Shown here: positions 28,502 through 37,262 of the stretch, in pieces | Numbering within the stretch: the stretch's first letter is position 1 | Layout: every line of letters begins with the position of its first letter | Source of the DNA: Gammaproteobacteria bacterium | GTDB taxonomy: Bacteria > Pseudomonadota > Gammaproteobacteria > Steroidobacterales > Woeseiaceae | Assembly (NCBI GenBank): GCA_029862045.1 | Contig: JAOTYE010000011.1 | Span: 1-64,000, forward strand | DNA: 64,000 nt | Direction of reading: 5' to 3' | Program-made: the position numbers and the translations under genes | Notes under the pieces: model-generated | What the model saw: only the letters and a program-made list of their open reading frames with translations | The model's database searches: none | Told to the model about the DNA's origin: nothing

Positions 28502-30958
28502 TTAGTCGCCGGAGTCTTTCTTAGCTGCTTTTTTCCCGGCAGCTTTTTTCTTTGCAGCTTTTTTCTTTGCAGGTTTCTTCTTTGCGGTTTTTTTCTTCGC
28601 AACCTTCTTCTTTGTTACCTTTTTCTTGCCGCGACGTCCGCGCACAGGCGCAGCGGCGAGCAACTCCTGGCACTCTTCGAGCGTCAGCGACTTCGGTTCC
28701 CGGTCCTTCGGGACCCGGGCGTTCTTGGTTTTGTCGGTTATGTACGGGCCGTAACGCCCGTTCAATACCTGAATGCCCTCATCTTCAAAGTCCTGAATGA
28801 TGCGATTGGCGTCGGCGATCTTTTTCTCTTCAATGAGTTCGAGCGCGCGAGGTAGTTCGATTGTGTAAGGGTCATCGTCCCGAATCGACACGTACTTATC
28901 GCCATAGCGAACATAGGGTCCGAATCGACCGACACTCGCGGACACCGACAAGCCGTCTGCCGTCTCGCCGAGTTTGCGCGGTAACTTGAATAGCTCGAGC
29001 GCCTCCGCCTTCGTGATCTCATTCATCTTCTGACCGGGACGAAGCCCTGCGAACTTCGGCTTTTCCTCATCGTCTTTCGTGCCGATCTGCACGAAAGGCC
29101 CATAACGGCCCATGCGGACTGTCATGGGTTTACCGCTCTTCGGGTCGGTGCCGAGTTCGCGTGCCTGGGCGACCTGTTCACGCGTAACAGAATTCTCTTT
29201 ATCGTCACACAGGTCCTTGAAAGGTCCCCAGAAGCTGTCGAGCAATGGAATCCAGTCCTTCTCGCCGAGCGATACCGCATCGAGGTCATCTTCAAGCCGC
29301 GCCGTAAAATCGTAGTCGACGTACTGCGCGAAATGCTCGGTCAAAAAGCCATTGACGATTCGACCGATGTCTGTCGGGAAAAACCGTTTGCTCTCTATCT
29401 CGACATATTCCCGGTTCTTCAACGTTGCGATGATGCTCGCATAAGTCGATGGACGGCCGATGCCGTACTCCTCGAGCGTCTTTACCAGGCTCGCTTCGGT
29501 AAATCGTGGCGGTGGCTCAGTGAAGTGTTGTTCGGGTCGTATCTCATCGAGACTGATGATGTCGCCTTCCTTGATATCGGGCAGCAGCCTGTCGCTGTCG
29601 TCATCTTTCTTCGAATCGTCTTTGTCTTCCTTGTACACAGCCATGAAGCCCGGCTCGACGAGAATGGAGCCATTCGCGCGAAATCGATGTCCATCATCAG
29701 GTCGGCCGTCAGTGGCCGCGAGTTCGAAAGCACCGGGAGCAAGCTCAATGGCGACCGTATCGAAAACAGCGGGCACCATCTGGCAAGCCATCGTTCGCTT
29801 CCAGATCAGCGAATACAGCCTGAACTGATCGTCGTCGAGAGCGTCCTTGAGCGACTCCGGCGCGCGGGCGACGGATGTTGGTCTGATAGCCTCGTGGGCC
29901 TCTTGCGCATTTTTCGCCTTGGTCTTGAACTCGCGCGCCGATTCCGGAACGTTTTCGCTGCCGTATCGGTCAGCGATAACTTCACGAATTTCCTCGACGG
30001 CGACGGCGGCCAAAGTCACCGAGTCCGTACGCATATAGGAAATCAGGCCAACATTGCCTTCTCCAGGCAGCTCGATTCCCTCGTAGAGCTTTTGTGCGAC
30101 CCGCATCGTCCATTGCGTATTGAATCCAAGTTTGCGAGACGACTCCTGTTGCAAGGTCGACGTCGTAAAAGGTGCCGCCGGGTTGCGGCGACGTTGCCGC
30201 TTCGTCACGCTGACAGTCGTCAGCTTGCCATCGGCCGCATTGACAAGTGTTTTCTCGACGTCGCGCGCCTGCTCCTCGTTTTCAAAGCTGAACTGCTCGA
30301 CTTTGTCGCCCGAGTAGCTGACCAGGCGAGACACGAACGGCTGCTCATCCTTGCTGACGTCAGCCTCGATAGTCCAGTACTCGCGAGCCTTGAACGCCTC
30401 AATCTCGAGCTCGCGCTCAGCGATCATGCGCAGCGCAGGGCTTTGTACGCGCCCGGCAGACAAACCACGCTGCACCTTTTTCCACAACAACGGTGACAGA
30501 TTAAAGCCAACAAGGTAATCGAGCGCACGGCGTGCCTGCTGTGCGCCGACCAGGTCGCTGGACAGTTGACGAGGATTGTCGATCGCGTCCTGTACAGCGG
30601 CCTTTGTGATTTCATGAAATATCACGCGGTGCACAGGCTTGCCGTCGAGAGCGTTTTTTTCTTTGAGCAACTCGATGAGATGCCAGGAAATAGCCTCACC
30701 CTCGCGATCCGGGTCAGTCGCGAGATACAAGGCATCAGCCTTCTTCAGCGCACGCATGATAGCTTTGACATGTTTTTCGTTGCGCTCAATGACCTGGTAC
30801 TTCATCGAAAAATTATTGTCAGGATCGACCGCACCTACCTTAGGTATGAGATCGCGCACGTGGCCGTACGAGGCCAAGACGTCGAAGTCTTTCCCCAGGT
30901 ATTTGCTGATCGTTTTCGCCTTCGCAGGCGACTCAACAATGACAAGATTCTTGGACAT
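28502..30958 (-). CDS. topA: DNA topoisomerase I
   Basis: The 818-residue type IA enzyme has the Toprim domain with Glu9 (VIVESPAKAKTI) and the acidic DPDREGE at 82-88, LSAGRVQSPAL at 167-176, and the DNA-cleaving Tyr308 in GLISYMRTDS. After the core there are beta repeats of the type MGRYGPFVQIG, FGPYVRYGDKY and NGRYGPYITD instead of Cys4 zinc fingers. The last 45 residues are a Lys/Ala-rich tail (repeats of KKKxAKK) like histone H1. The enzyme relaxes negative supercoils. It has its own upstream region after the smg terminator and is followed closely by tsaC. Confidence 0.97.
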   Translation of the reverse strand: MSKNLVIVESPAKAKTISKYLGKDFDVLASYGHVRDLIPKVGAVDPDNNFSMKYQVIERNEKHVKAIMRALKKADALYLATDPDREGEAISWHLIELLKEKNALDGKPVHRVIFHEITKAAVQDAIDNPRQLSSDLVGAQQARRALDYLVGFNLSPLLWKKVQRGLSAGRVQSPALRMIAERELEIEAFKAREYWTIEADVSKDEQPFVSRLVSYSGDKVEQFSFENEEQARDVEKTLVNAADGKLTTVSVTKRQRRRNPAAPFTTSTLQQESSRKLGFNTQWTMRVAQKLYEGIELPGEGNVGLISYMRTDSVTLAAVAVEEIREVIADRYGSENVPESAREFKTKAKNAQEAHEAIRPTSVARAPESLKDALDDDQFRLYSLIWKRTMACQMVPAVFDTVAIELAPGAFELAATDGRPDDGHRFRANGSILVEPGFMAVYKEDKDDSKKDDDSDRLLPDIKEGDIISLDEIRPEQHFTEPPPRFTEASLVKTLEEYGIGRPSTYASIIATLKNREYVEIESKRFFPTDIGRIVNGFLTEHFAQYVDYDFTARLEDDLDAVSLGEKDWIPLLDSFWGPFKDLCDDKENSVTREQVAQARELGTDPKSGKPMTVRMGRYGPFVQIGTKDDEEKPKFAGLRPGQKMNEITKAEALELFKLPRKLGETADGLSVSASVGRFGPYVRYGDKYVSIRDDDPYTIELPRALELIEEKKIADANRIIQDFEDEGIQVLNGRYGPYITDKTKNARVPKDREPKSLTLEECQELLAAAPVRGRRGKKKVTKKKVAKKKTAKKKPAKKKAAKKKAAGKKAAKKDSGD

Positions 30959-30971
30959 AGATATAGGTGCT

Positions 30972-31005
30972 CAAAAACAAACAACCGCGAACAGTGCCGC
31001 GGTTG
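30972..31005 (-). terminator. Rho-independent terminator downstream of smg
   Basis: On the minus strand CAACCGCG pairs with CGCGGTTG around an eight-base loop and is followed by TTTGTTTTTG. It lies between the smg stop and the topA start, separating dprA-smg from topA-tsaC-hemF. Confidence 0.8.
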
Positions 31006-31038
31006 AATACAATGCTTGATGGCGGTGTGTCAAGAAAA

Positions 31039-31515
31039 TCAGTGAATGGAGCCGGTGCTTTCCTCGAAAACCAGGTCTTCCATGCGCGCATAGGCCAGCT
31101 CCTGCCCCGGCTGACTGAACAGGACCATCAGTACCACCCACTTGATTTGTTCGACGTCGATATCGGCTGACTCCAGCGCAAGCAGGCGATCGACCAGAAT
31201 TTCACGTTGCGACGGCGACAGAATCGCGACTTGTTCGAGATACGTTATATAGCCGCGACTGGCCGTGTCGAGGCACTCTTGCTCGAAGTCGTTGTAGATT
31301 CGCGTGCCGTGCGCGGTCTGCGCATTGAAAGCGAGGCCTTCCTGGTGATCGGTCAGCCCGTCGAGCCAGTCCAGCGCGCTATCTATTTCGGGATCGAGAA
31401 AGCCCGCTCGCGAGAGCTCGTCTCGGAGTTCGTTTTGATCGGCTTCGGGTTCTTCATCAGTGTCGACGTAGGTCTCAAACAGATACATCAATACGTCGAG
31501 TACATTTTCTTTCAT
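31039..31515 (-). CDS. smg: Smg family protein (DUF494)
   Basis: The 158-residue acidic protein opens with MKENVLDVLMYLFETYVD and continues with a DUF494 pattern (LDWLDGL, RIYNDFEQECLDTASRGYI, ILSPSQREILVDRLLALES). Smg is almost always next to dprA and topA, as here, but its biochemical role is unsettled. It starts 40 bases after dprA, probably in one transcript ending at the terminator just downstream. Confidence 0.92.
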   Translation of the reverse strand: MKENVLDVLMYLFETYVDTDEEPEADQNELRDELSRAGFLDPEIDSALDWLDGLTDHQEGLAFNAQTAHGTRIYNDFEQECLDTASRGYITYLEQVAILSPSQREILVDRLLALESADIDVEQIKWVVLMVLFSQPGQELAYARMEDLVFEESTGSIH

Positions 31516-31555
31516 GCCTGGAGCGGCTCCCTTCCGTTTTCCAATCCAGTCTCTA

Positions 31556-32470
31556 TTAGCCCAATAGCGAGTATCGACCGCCAGACAGCGATTCGACCTC
31601 TCCCTCTAGCTCCAGGATCAGAAGCATGGAGGAAACCTGATCAATCGTCAATCCGGAGTTTTCAGCAAGCTCATCGACACCGACAGGGTCATGGCTCAGA
31701 TATTTCCTGAGTTGCAGGTATTCTTCATCGGCCACATTTGCAGCAGGCTCGTTCGTTGTTGATTCCAAAGTGTTTTGCAGCATGTGAGACGCGAGCGGGG
31801 CCAGTTCGGCGATGATGTCGTCGGCCGTTTCGACCAGTTTCGCACCCTGCCGAATAAGCTGATGGCAGCCGCGCGCCAGTGGATTATGGATAGAACCGGG
31901 CAGCGCAAAAATCTCCCTGCCCTGTTCACCGGCCAGCCGCGCTGTGATCAGTGAGCCGCTGCGTCTGGCGGCTTCGACCACCAGCGTGCCCAGGCTCATG
32001 CCGCTAATCAGGCGATTGCGTTGCGGGAAGTGCGATTTGCCGGGATGAGTGCCAAGCGGAAACTCGCTGACGAGGGCGCCATGCCGGGCAATTTCGTGCG
32101 CGAGACCGTGGTTGGATGCCGGATAAACCCGGTCGATACCATGGCCGAGAAATGCGACAGTCGCCGCACCTGCATCAAGCGCACCACGATGCGCGGCCGT
32201 ATCGATACCTTCAGCAAGTCCGCTGACGATGCAAAAGCCCGTTCTGCCGAGATGGCGGGCAAACTCAAACGCGTTTCGCGCGCCACCCTGAGTCGGATTG
32301 CGGCTGCCAACGATTGCAAGTGCTGGCATATGCAAGACATCCGGATCGCCTTTGACGTACAGCAGCGACGGCGGCCCGGGAATCTGCTCGAGGAGCTCCG
32401 GGTAGTCGTCGTCTCCGCGAGAAATCAAACGGTGCCGGGGGTCCTGTAACCATTCGTGATGCATACACAC
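31556..32470 (-). CDS. dprA: DNA-processing protein DprA lacking the N-terminal SAM-like domain
   Basis: The 304-residue protein has the Rossmann-like core: LAIVGSRNPTQGGARNAFEF, GLAEGIDTAAHRGAL, FPLGTHPGKSHFPQRNRLIS and GSLITARLAGEQGREIFALPG. A C-terminal DML1-like winged helix follows (VGVDELAENSGLTIDQVSSM). DprA loads RecA on incoming single-stranded DNA during transformation. The usual 60-70 residue SAM-like domain is absent: the protein begins at EWLQDPRHRLIS, where the core normally starts, and the frame closes with a TGA about 14 codons further upstream. The start (GTG 32470 or ATG 32464) lies only a few bases after a terminator and has no clear ribosome-binding site. Core function is likely; dimer or partner contacts may differ. 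Confidence 0.9.
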   Translation of the reverse strand: MCMHHEWLQDPRHRLISRGDDDYPELLEQIPGPPSLLYVKGDPDVLHMPALAIVGSRNPTQGGARNAFEFARHLGRTGFCIVSGLAEGIDTAAHRGALDAGAATVAFLGHGIDRVYPASNHGLAHEIARHGALVSEFPLGTHPGKSHFPQRNRLISGMSLGTLVVEAARRSGSLITARLAGEQGREIFALPGSIHNPLARGCHQLIRQGAKLVETADDIIAELAPLASHMLQNTLESTTNEPAANVADEEYLQLRKYLSHDPVGVDELAENSGLTIDQVSSMLLILELEGEVESLSGGRYSLLG

Positions 32471-32474
32471 ATAA

Positions 32475-32502
32475 TAAGAAAAACGGCGCTCGAAAGCGCC
32501 GT
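32475..32502 (-). terminator. Rho-independent terminator of the LysM gene
   Basis: On the minus strand ACGGCGCT and AGCGCCGT form an 8-bp stem around a stable TTCG loop, followed by TTTTCTTA. It lies between the LysM gene and dprA and ends a few bases before the dprA start. Confidence 0.88.
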
Positions 32503-32550
32503 CTTTAATTCATTGCATGCCCCAGAATAAGAGCTACGCCGGTGGTTCCA

Positions 32551-33606
32551 TTAAGTCGGGTTGCGCACGTAGTCCAGCGTGTGAAGGGCCTGTGTCGCGT
32601 CCATCACGAGGCCATAGCCGATACGATCGTAAACCTTGAACACCATCACCGTGCCGGCCTGTTCGTCCGGAAGTCGTACACTGCCGCCTTCGACCCGGTC
32701 TCTGACAACCTCGCCTTTTTGCCATACGGACAGTACGTCACCGACGGCGAGGCCATGGTTTGAGCCGCGGTTCATGACCACGACCTGATACTGGCCGATC
32801 TGCGTCACGCCACCGACAACCGCGATGAGCTGACCATTGATATCGCTTGACGGTGCTTTCGGGAAGAAGTTCAGTGGAATTTCTACTGAGGTTGGAATCA
32901 GCCGATCGCCTTGCACGGCTTCCCGCTTCGACCCCGTTAGCGCCATCGTTGCCGGGTCACCGCTGCGACGAATCGTACCTTCACCAATCTCTATGCCCTG
33001 GTAGCCAATAAGATTGTTGTCGTCCGGATCGACCAGTTTGTCGCCTATGTGCACGACGTTGAAACGCTCTCCAGGCTGGGCGCCGGTGCCGCGTACGTAA
33101 ACAGTATTACCTGCTGCAGCGATGAGGTGATCGCCCTTTGTCGCAACAAGGTACGGTAAGGCATCAATTTCGTCGCGCTCGATAACGACACCACGACTAA
33201 GGAACGCCGAGATCGATTCATACGAGACACTCGTAATGGCTTCGGTCAGTGGCGTCACGCGGGCCTCGGGCGACAGGCGGTAGCTGGAGCCGCGCACGTT
33301 TGTTATGCGCTGTGCCCCTTCGACATAGACGAGCCCAAGTACATCACCCGGATAAATCAGATGTGGGTTCTCGACCTGAGGATTGACATACCAGATTTCG
33401 GGCCAATACCAGGGGTCTTTGAGAAAGGTCGCGGCGATGTCCCAAAGAGTGTCGCCTACCTGAACGACATATTCATCGGGAGCGTCTGCAGCGAGGCGCG
33501 CGCTGTCTTGCGAAAACGCAGTGAGCGAACCCAGAGTGAGCGATGCGACGAGCGCAACTGCGGTCATCCGGAGACGGTTATTCAGGCAAAATTTGCGGAG
33601 GGACAT
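32551..33606 (-). CDS. LysM peptidoglycan-binding protein
   Basis: The ATG at 33606 (GAGGAAATC upstream) is preferred to an earlier in-frame ATG. The 351-residue product has a signal peptide (MTAVALVASLTLGSLTAFS region) and one LysM domain at about 45-95 (YVVQVGDTLWDIAATFLKDP, then NPHLIYPGDVLGL). The rest is beta-rich and contains SPEARVTPLTEAITSVSYES-type sequence of the YkvP/CbpA-like LysM proteins that precede dprA in many gammaproteobacteria. It binds cell-wall glycan in the periplasm; a more exact role is unknown. Divergent from def across a 235-base region. Confidence 0.9.
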   Translation of the reverse strand: MSLRKFCLNNRLRMTAVALVASLTLGSLTAFSQDSARLAADAPDEYVVQVGDTLWDIAATFLKDPWYWPEIWYVNPQVENPHLIYPGDVLGLVYVEGAQRITNVRGSSYRLSPEARVTPLTEAITSVSYESISAFLSRGVVIERDEIDALPYLVATKGDHLIAAAGNTVYVRGTGAQPGERFNVVHIGDKLVDPDDNNLIGYQGIEIGEGTIRRSGDPATMALTGSKREAVQGDRLIPTSVEIPLNFFPKAPSSDINGQLIAVVGGVTQIGQYQVVVMNRGSNHGLAVGDVLSVWQKGEVVRDRVEGGSVRLPDEQAGTVMVFKVYDRIGYGLVMDATQALHTLDYVRNPT

Positions 33607-33722
33607 GATTTCCTCGTGCTCCATTTAAGGTGCTGAGACCTGTGGCTTTTTAGCGTTGCTATAATATGTCGTTCCGGTGCTGTTGAGACTGCTAATTACG
33701 TCACATTTCTGGCTCCGACCAG

Positions 33723-33747
33723 CGCCAGAAAGGCGATTTTTCTGGCG
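33723..33747. promoter_or_regulatory. Hairpin in the lysM/def divergent region
   Basis: CGCCAGAAA and TTTCTGGCG make a 9-bp stem around a seven-base loop, about 95 bases before the def start, with no T-run. A TATAAT match at 33660-33665 lies upstream on the plus strand without a clear -35 box. The hairpin could be in the def leader; its role is unknown. Confidence 0.35.
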
Positions 33748-33841
33748 GCATTGTCTGATATCTTATTCAATAAAGTCAAACATTTAGCTCGTTTTTGTAG
33801 GAATTTACGCGAATAATGCATGGATTTACCTTAAGCAAATT

Positions 33842-34363
33842 ATGGCAAAACTAAGGATTTTGGAGTTTCCGGACCCTCGCCTCAGAACCAAGGCAGCACG
33901 GGTCGAATCGGTCGACGACACGCTTAACGCGCTGATCGACGACCTGTTCGAGACCATGTACGAGGCACCCGGCATTGGCCTGGCGGCGACGCAGGTCGAC
34001 GTGCACAAGCGGCTGCTCGTTACGGACGTGTCCGCAGACAAAAGTGAGCCGCTGGCGTTAATCAATCCGGTCATTCTTGAGAAGGACGGCGTCACGGTAA
34101 CCGAGGAAGGCTGCCTTTCCGTGCCCGGTTACTACGAAGAGGTCGAGCGCGCGGAGCATATCCGGCTTCGTTACGTCGATCGCAACGGCGACGAAGCGGA
34201 GATGGAAGCCGTCGGCTTGCTTGCAGTCTGCATTCAGCACGAGATTGATCACCTCGACGGCAAGCTGTTCGTCGACTATCTCTCGGAAGCGAAACGGCAG
34301 CGCATTCGCAAGCGGCTCGTCAAGGACAAGCGACAACGGACTGCAGAGGCTGTGACTCTATAG
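33842..34363 (+). CDS. def: Peptide deformylase
   Basis: The 173-residue metalloenzyme has all three motifs: [10 protein letters not shown] (G-x-G-x-A-A-x-Q), [11 protein letters not shown] (E-G-C-x-S) and [12 protein letters not shown] (H-E-x-D-H). It removes the formyl group from nascent proteins. First gene of a plus-strand run with fmt and rsmB, the classical def-fmt-rsmB cluster. Confidence 0.98.
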   Translation: MAKLRILEFPDPRLRTKAARVESVDDTLNALIDDLFETMYEAPGIGLAATQVDVHKRLLVTDVSADKSEPLALINPVILEKDGVTVTEEGCLSVPGYYEEVERAEHIRLRYVDRNGDEAEMEAVGLLAVCIQHEIDHLDGKLFVDYLSEAKRQRIRKRLVKDKRQRTAEAVTL

Positions 34364-34394
34364 GAGCCCGTTATGCGGGCGATACGCGACGGCC

Positions 34395-35324
34395 ATGAAA
34401 AACCCTAAAGTGCTATTTGCCGGCACGCCGGAGTTCGCGGTTGCCTCTTTGCAGGCTCTCGTCGGGTCTGGCGTCGTACCGTGCGCGGTATTGACGCAAC
34501 CGGACCGCCCTGCCGGTCGCGGCAAACAACTTAGCGCGAGTCCGGTCAAGCAATTCGCACTCGAGCAGGACGTGCCGCTCATGCAGCCGGTAACGTTGCG
34601 AGATGCCGCTGTCGTTGCAGAGCTCGTGGCGCTCGAGCCGGACATCATGGTCGTGGCCGCGTATGGCCTTATCCTGCCTGAGAGCGTACTCGAGATTCCC
34701 CGCGCCGGTTGTCTGAACGTGCACGCTTCGTTATTGCCGCGATGGCGTGGAGCAGCGCCAATACAAGCAGCGATCCTCGCTGGCGACGCAGAAACCGGCG
34801 TGTGTCTGATGTCGATGGTCGCCGGGCTCGATTGTGGGCCGGTCTACGCGAGTACGGCTGTGTCAATTGGCGACAACGAGACGGCCGGCGAACTCCATGA
34901 GCGGCTTGCAAGCCTGGGTGCCGGGTTGCTGGTGCGCCACCTTGGCGCCATCGTCGACGGTGAGCTTTCGCCCAAACAGCAGATTGAAGCTCAGGCGACC
35001 TACGCGCCGAAGATCAGGACAAGCGATGCAGCGATTGACTGGCAACGGCGGGCGGACGAACTTGAGCGTCTCGTGCGGGCCTACAATCCGGTGCCGGGCG
35101 CGTGGTTTATGCTTGATGGCGAGCGCGTCAAATGCTGGAGGGCACAACGTATCGCGGCTGTCGATGCAGCAGCGGGCACCGTTGTTGCGGCGGCACGCGA
35201 CGGCATCGTTGTGTCCTGCGGGGACGGGGCGCTGCGCATCGAAGCACTGCAGCGGCCCGGCAAAGGAGTTGTAACGGCCGCTGAATTCGCGTCACAGATG
35301 GACCTGGTTGGCCTGGTTTTATGA
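34395..35324 (+). CDS. fmt: Methionyl-tRNA formyltransferase
   Basis: The 309-residue enzyme has the N-terminal VLFAGTPEFAVASLQAL, the formyl-folate site NVHASLLPRWRGAAPIQAAI with its Asn-His-x-Ser-like core, and TYAPKI followed by the C-terminal tRNA-binding OB-like domain. It formylates Met-tRNA for initiation. It starts 31 bases after def and its stop overlaps the rsmB start (ATGA). Confidence 0.98.
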   Translation: MKNPKVLFAGTPEFAVASLQALVGSGVVPCAVLTQPDRPAGRGKQLSASPVKQFALEQDVPLMQPVTLRDAAVVAELVALEPDIMVVAAYGLILPESVLEIPRAGCLNVHASLLPRWRGAAPIQAAILAGDAETGVCLMSMVAGLDCGPVYASTAVSIGDNETAGELHERLASLGAGLLVRHLGAIVDGELSPKQQIEAQATYAPKIRTSDAAIDWQRRADELERLVRAYNPVPGAWFMLDGERVKCWRAQRIAAVDAAAGTVVAAARDGIVVSCGDGALRIEALQRPGKGVVTAAEFASQMDLVGLVL

Positions 35325-36649
35325 GCGACATCAAGAAGGGCGCAAGGCTGCGGGCGACGGCAGCAGAGATTGTCGATGCCGTGGCGGCAGGAGGGCGATC
35401 ACTCGACGCGGCGTTGTTGCAGCGTGAAGACCGTATCGCCGCGGACGATCGGCCGTTGCTGCGCCTGCTGTGTTTCGGGGCGCTGCGACATCACTGGCGA
35501 CTGCAATCCTGGGTCGACGCCCTTCTCGATCGGCCACTCAAGTCTCGGGACAGCGTCGTTAATGCGTTGCTTGCAATCGGGCTGTATCAGCTCAGCGATA
35601 CCCGCATTCCCGATCATGCTGTTGTTTCGCAAACCGTTGAAGCGACGCGGTTTCTACGCAGACCAAAACTCGCGCCGCTCGTCAACGCGATTCTGCGACG
35701 GGCTTTACGCGACCGGATTTTTGACGAGGCGCCGTCTAATGAGATGGCTGCGCATGATCATCCGCAGTGGATCCTCGACGTGCTACAAGCTGACTGGCCC
35801 AATGATTGGAGCGATATCGTCGCCGCGAACAACGCGCGCGCGCCGATGTGGCTGCGTGTAAATTCGCTGCACGGAACGGCAGCCGACTATGTTGGACGGC
35901 TCGAGGCAGAGGGAATCGATAGCGAGCTCTTGCCGGCGGCGCCACAGGCCGTGAGGCTTGCAGAGCCCAGGCCCGTCGATTCGCTGCCAGGATTCGCAGC
36001 AGGGCATGTATCGGTACAGGATGCCGCGGCACAGCTCGCAGCACCGTGGCTGATCGGTGGTGTCGATGGCCGCGTACTTGATGCCTGTGCTGCGCCGGGC
36101 GGCAAGAGTGGGCACTTACTGGAACTTGGCAGCGGTCGCATCGTTCTGACCTGTCTGGACAAGGATGCAGCGCGACTCGAGGGGGTCTCCGCAAATCTGG
36201 ATCGGCTCGGGCTTGATGCAACCCTTCTTGCGGCCGATGCATCGAAACCTAATGAGTGGTGGGATGGTTTGCCGTTTGATGCCGTCCTGCTCGACGCGCC
36301 CTGTTCGGCAAGTGGCGTGATTCGTCGTCACCCCGATATCAAGCTGTTGCGGCGGCCTACGGATCTCGACGGACTCGCGCGACTGCAGTCAGGCTTGCTC
36401 GATGCCCTCTGGCCGCTCGTCGCGCGGGGCGGACGGCTGCTCTATGTGACGTGCTCGGTATTCGCCGCAGAAAACGAGGCGGTTGCTGCGCGATTCTTGC
36501 GGGACAACGACGACGTGCGGGAAGACGATTTGTTGCAAAATAACAACATCCGCGATCTAATGCGGCACAAGGCCTGTGGTCACCAGATCCTGCCCGGAAC
36601 GGCGGAACTGGACGGTTTTTATTACGCAGGTTTTGTGAAGGTCTCCTGA
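35321..36649 (+). CDS. rsmB: 16S rRNA m5C967 methyltransferase
   Basis: The 442-residue protein has an N-terminal NusB-like domain (about 1-140: LRLLCFGALRHHWRLQSWVD and LLAIGLYQLS) and a C-terminal SAM-dependent domain with DACAAPGGKSGHLLEL, LDAPCSASGVIRRHPDIKLL and YVTCSVFAAENEAV, in which both catalytic cysteines are visible. Start overlaps the fmt stop. Confidence 0.97.
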   Translation: MSDIKKGARLRATAAEIVDAVAAGGRSLDAALLQREDRIAADDRPLLRLLCFGALRHHWRLQSWVDALLDRPLKSRDSVVNALLAIGLYQLSDTRIPDHAVVSQTVEATRFLRRPKLAPLVNAILRRALRDRIFDEAPSNEMAAHDHPQWILDVLQADWPNDWSDIVAANNARAPMWLRVNSLHGTAADYVGRLEAEGIDSELLPAAPQAVRLAEPRPVDSLPGFAAGHVSVQDAAAQLAAPWLIGGVDGRVLDACAAPGGKSGHLLELGSGRIVLTCLDKDAARLEGVSANLDRLGLDATLLAADASKPNEWWDGLPFDAVLLDAPCSASGVIRRHPDIKLLRRPTDLDGLARLQSGLLDALWPLVARGGRLLYVTCSVFAAENEAVAARFLRDNDDVREDDLLQNNNIRDLMRHKACGHQILPGTAELDGFYYAGFVKVS

Positions 36650-36656
36650 AGAAACG

Positions 36657-37262
36657 ATGTCGCTCACACTTATCAACAAGCCAGGCAAGCCATGGTCGCT
36701 CAGTTTCGGGCTCGCGATGTTTGCGTGCCTGTTGCTCGGCACGAGCATCGCGCAGGACGAACTCGATCGTCCGGGCTACTTCGAGGTGCGCTCGGCGTCG
36801 ACGCGACTGGTCGACGGCGTGCATTCACTCGATGCGAGATTGCAGCTCGTCCTTAGCAGTGAAGCACTCGAAGCTCTGTCAAGCGGTGTGCCGCTGACGA
36901 TCGAGTTACAGCTGGAAGTGATTCGCGTGCGGCGGTTCGTCTGGGACGATGCCGATGCCGAGCTTGCGGTTCGCCATGAGCTCGAGTACCGGCCGCTCAG
37001 CCAACGTTACATCGTTAGAAATCTGAATAGTGGTGATCAGGATTCCTTCGCGACGCTCTACTCCGCGTTGAACAACCTCGGTCGCGTGCAGGGCCTGCCT
37101 GTCATAGATGATGCGTTATTGGATGCCGATAAAACCTATCGCATTCGGTTCCGCGCATTGCTCAATACACAGCAATACCCCGCACCGCTTCGTTTGTTGT
37201 TCTTCTGGCGCGATCAGTGGCAGTTAAAAAGCGAATGGTTTGAATGGTTGCTCGAGCGCTAA
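36657..37262 (+). CDS. DUF4390 exported protein
   Basis: The 201-residue protein has an N-terminal hydrophobic signal (PWSLSFGLAMFACLLLGTS) and a beta-rich periplasmic domain with EVRSASTRLVDGVHSLDARL and EYRPLSQRYIVRNLNSG, the DUF4390 pattern. Proteins of this family lie between rsmB and an NtrY-like kinase in many gammaproteobacteria, so a role with the kinase as periplasmic partner is likely but unproven. It ends 19 bases inside the kinase gene. Confidence 0.85.
   Translation: MSLTLINKPGKPWSLSFGLAMFACLLLGTSIAQDELDRPGYFEVRSASTRLVDGVHSLDARLQLVLSSEALEALSSGVPLTIELQLEVIRVRRFVWDDADAELAVRHELEYRPLSQRYIVRNLNSGDQDSFATLYSALNNLGRVQGLPVIDDALLDADKTYRIRFRALLNTQQYPAPLRLLFFWRDQWQLKSEWFEWLLER

Noticed and set aside
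29333..30496. Long plus-strand ORF opposite topA
   Set aside because: topA is unambiguous on the other strand, and the antisense frame shows no domain or start signal.
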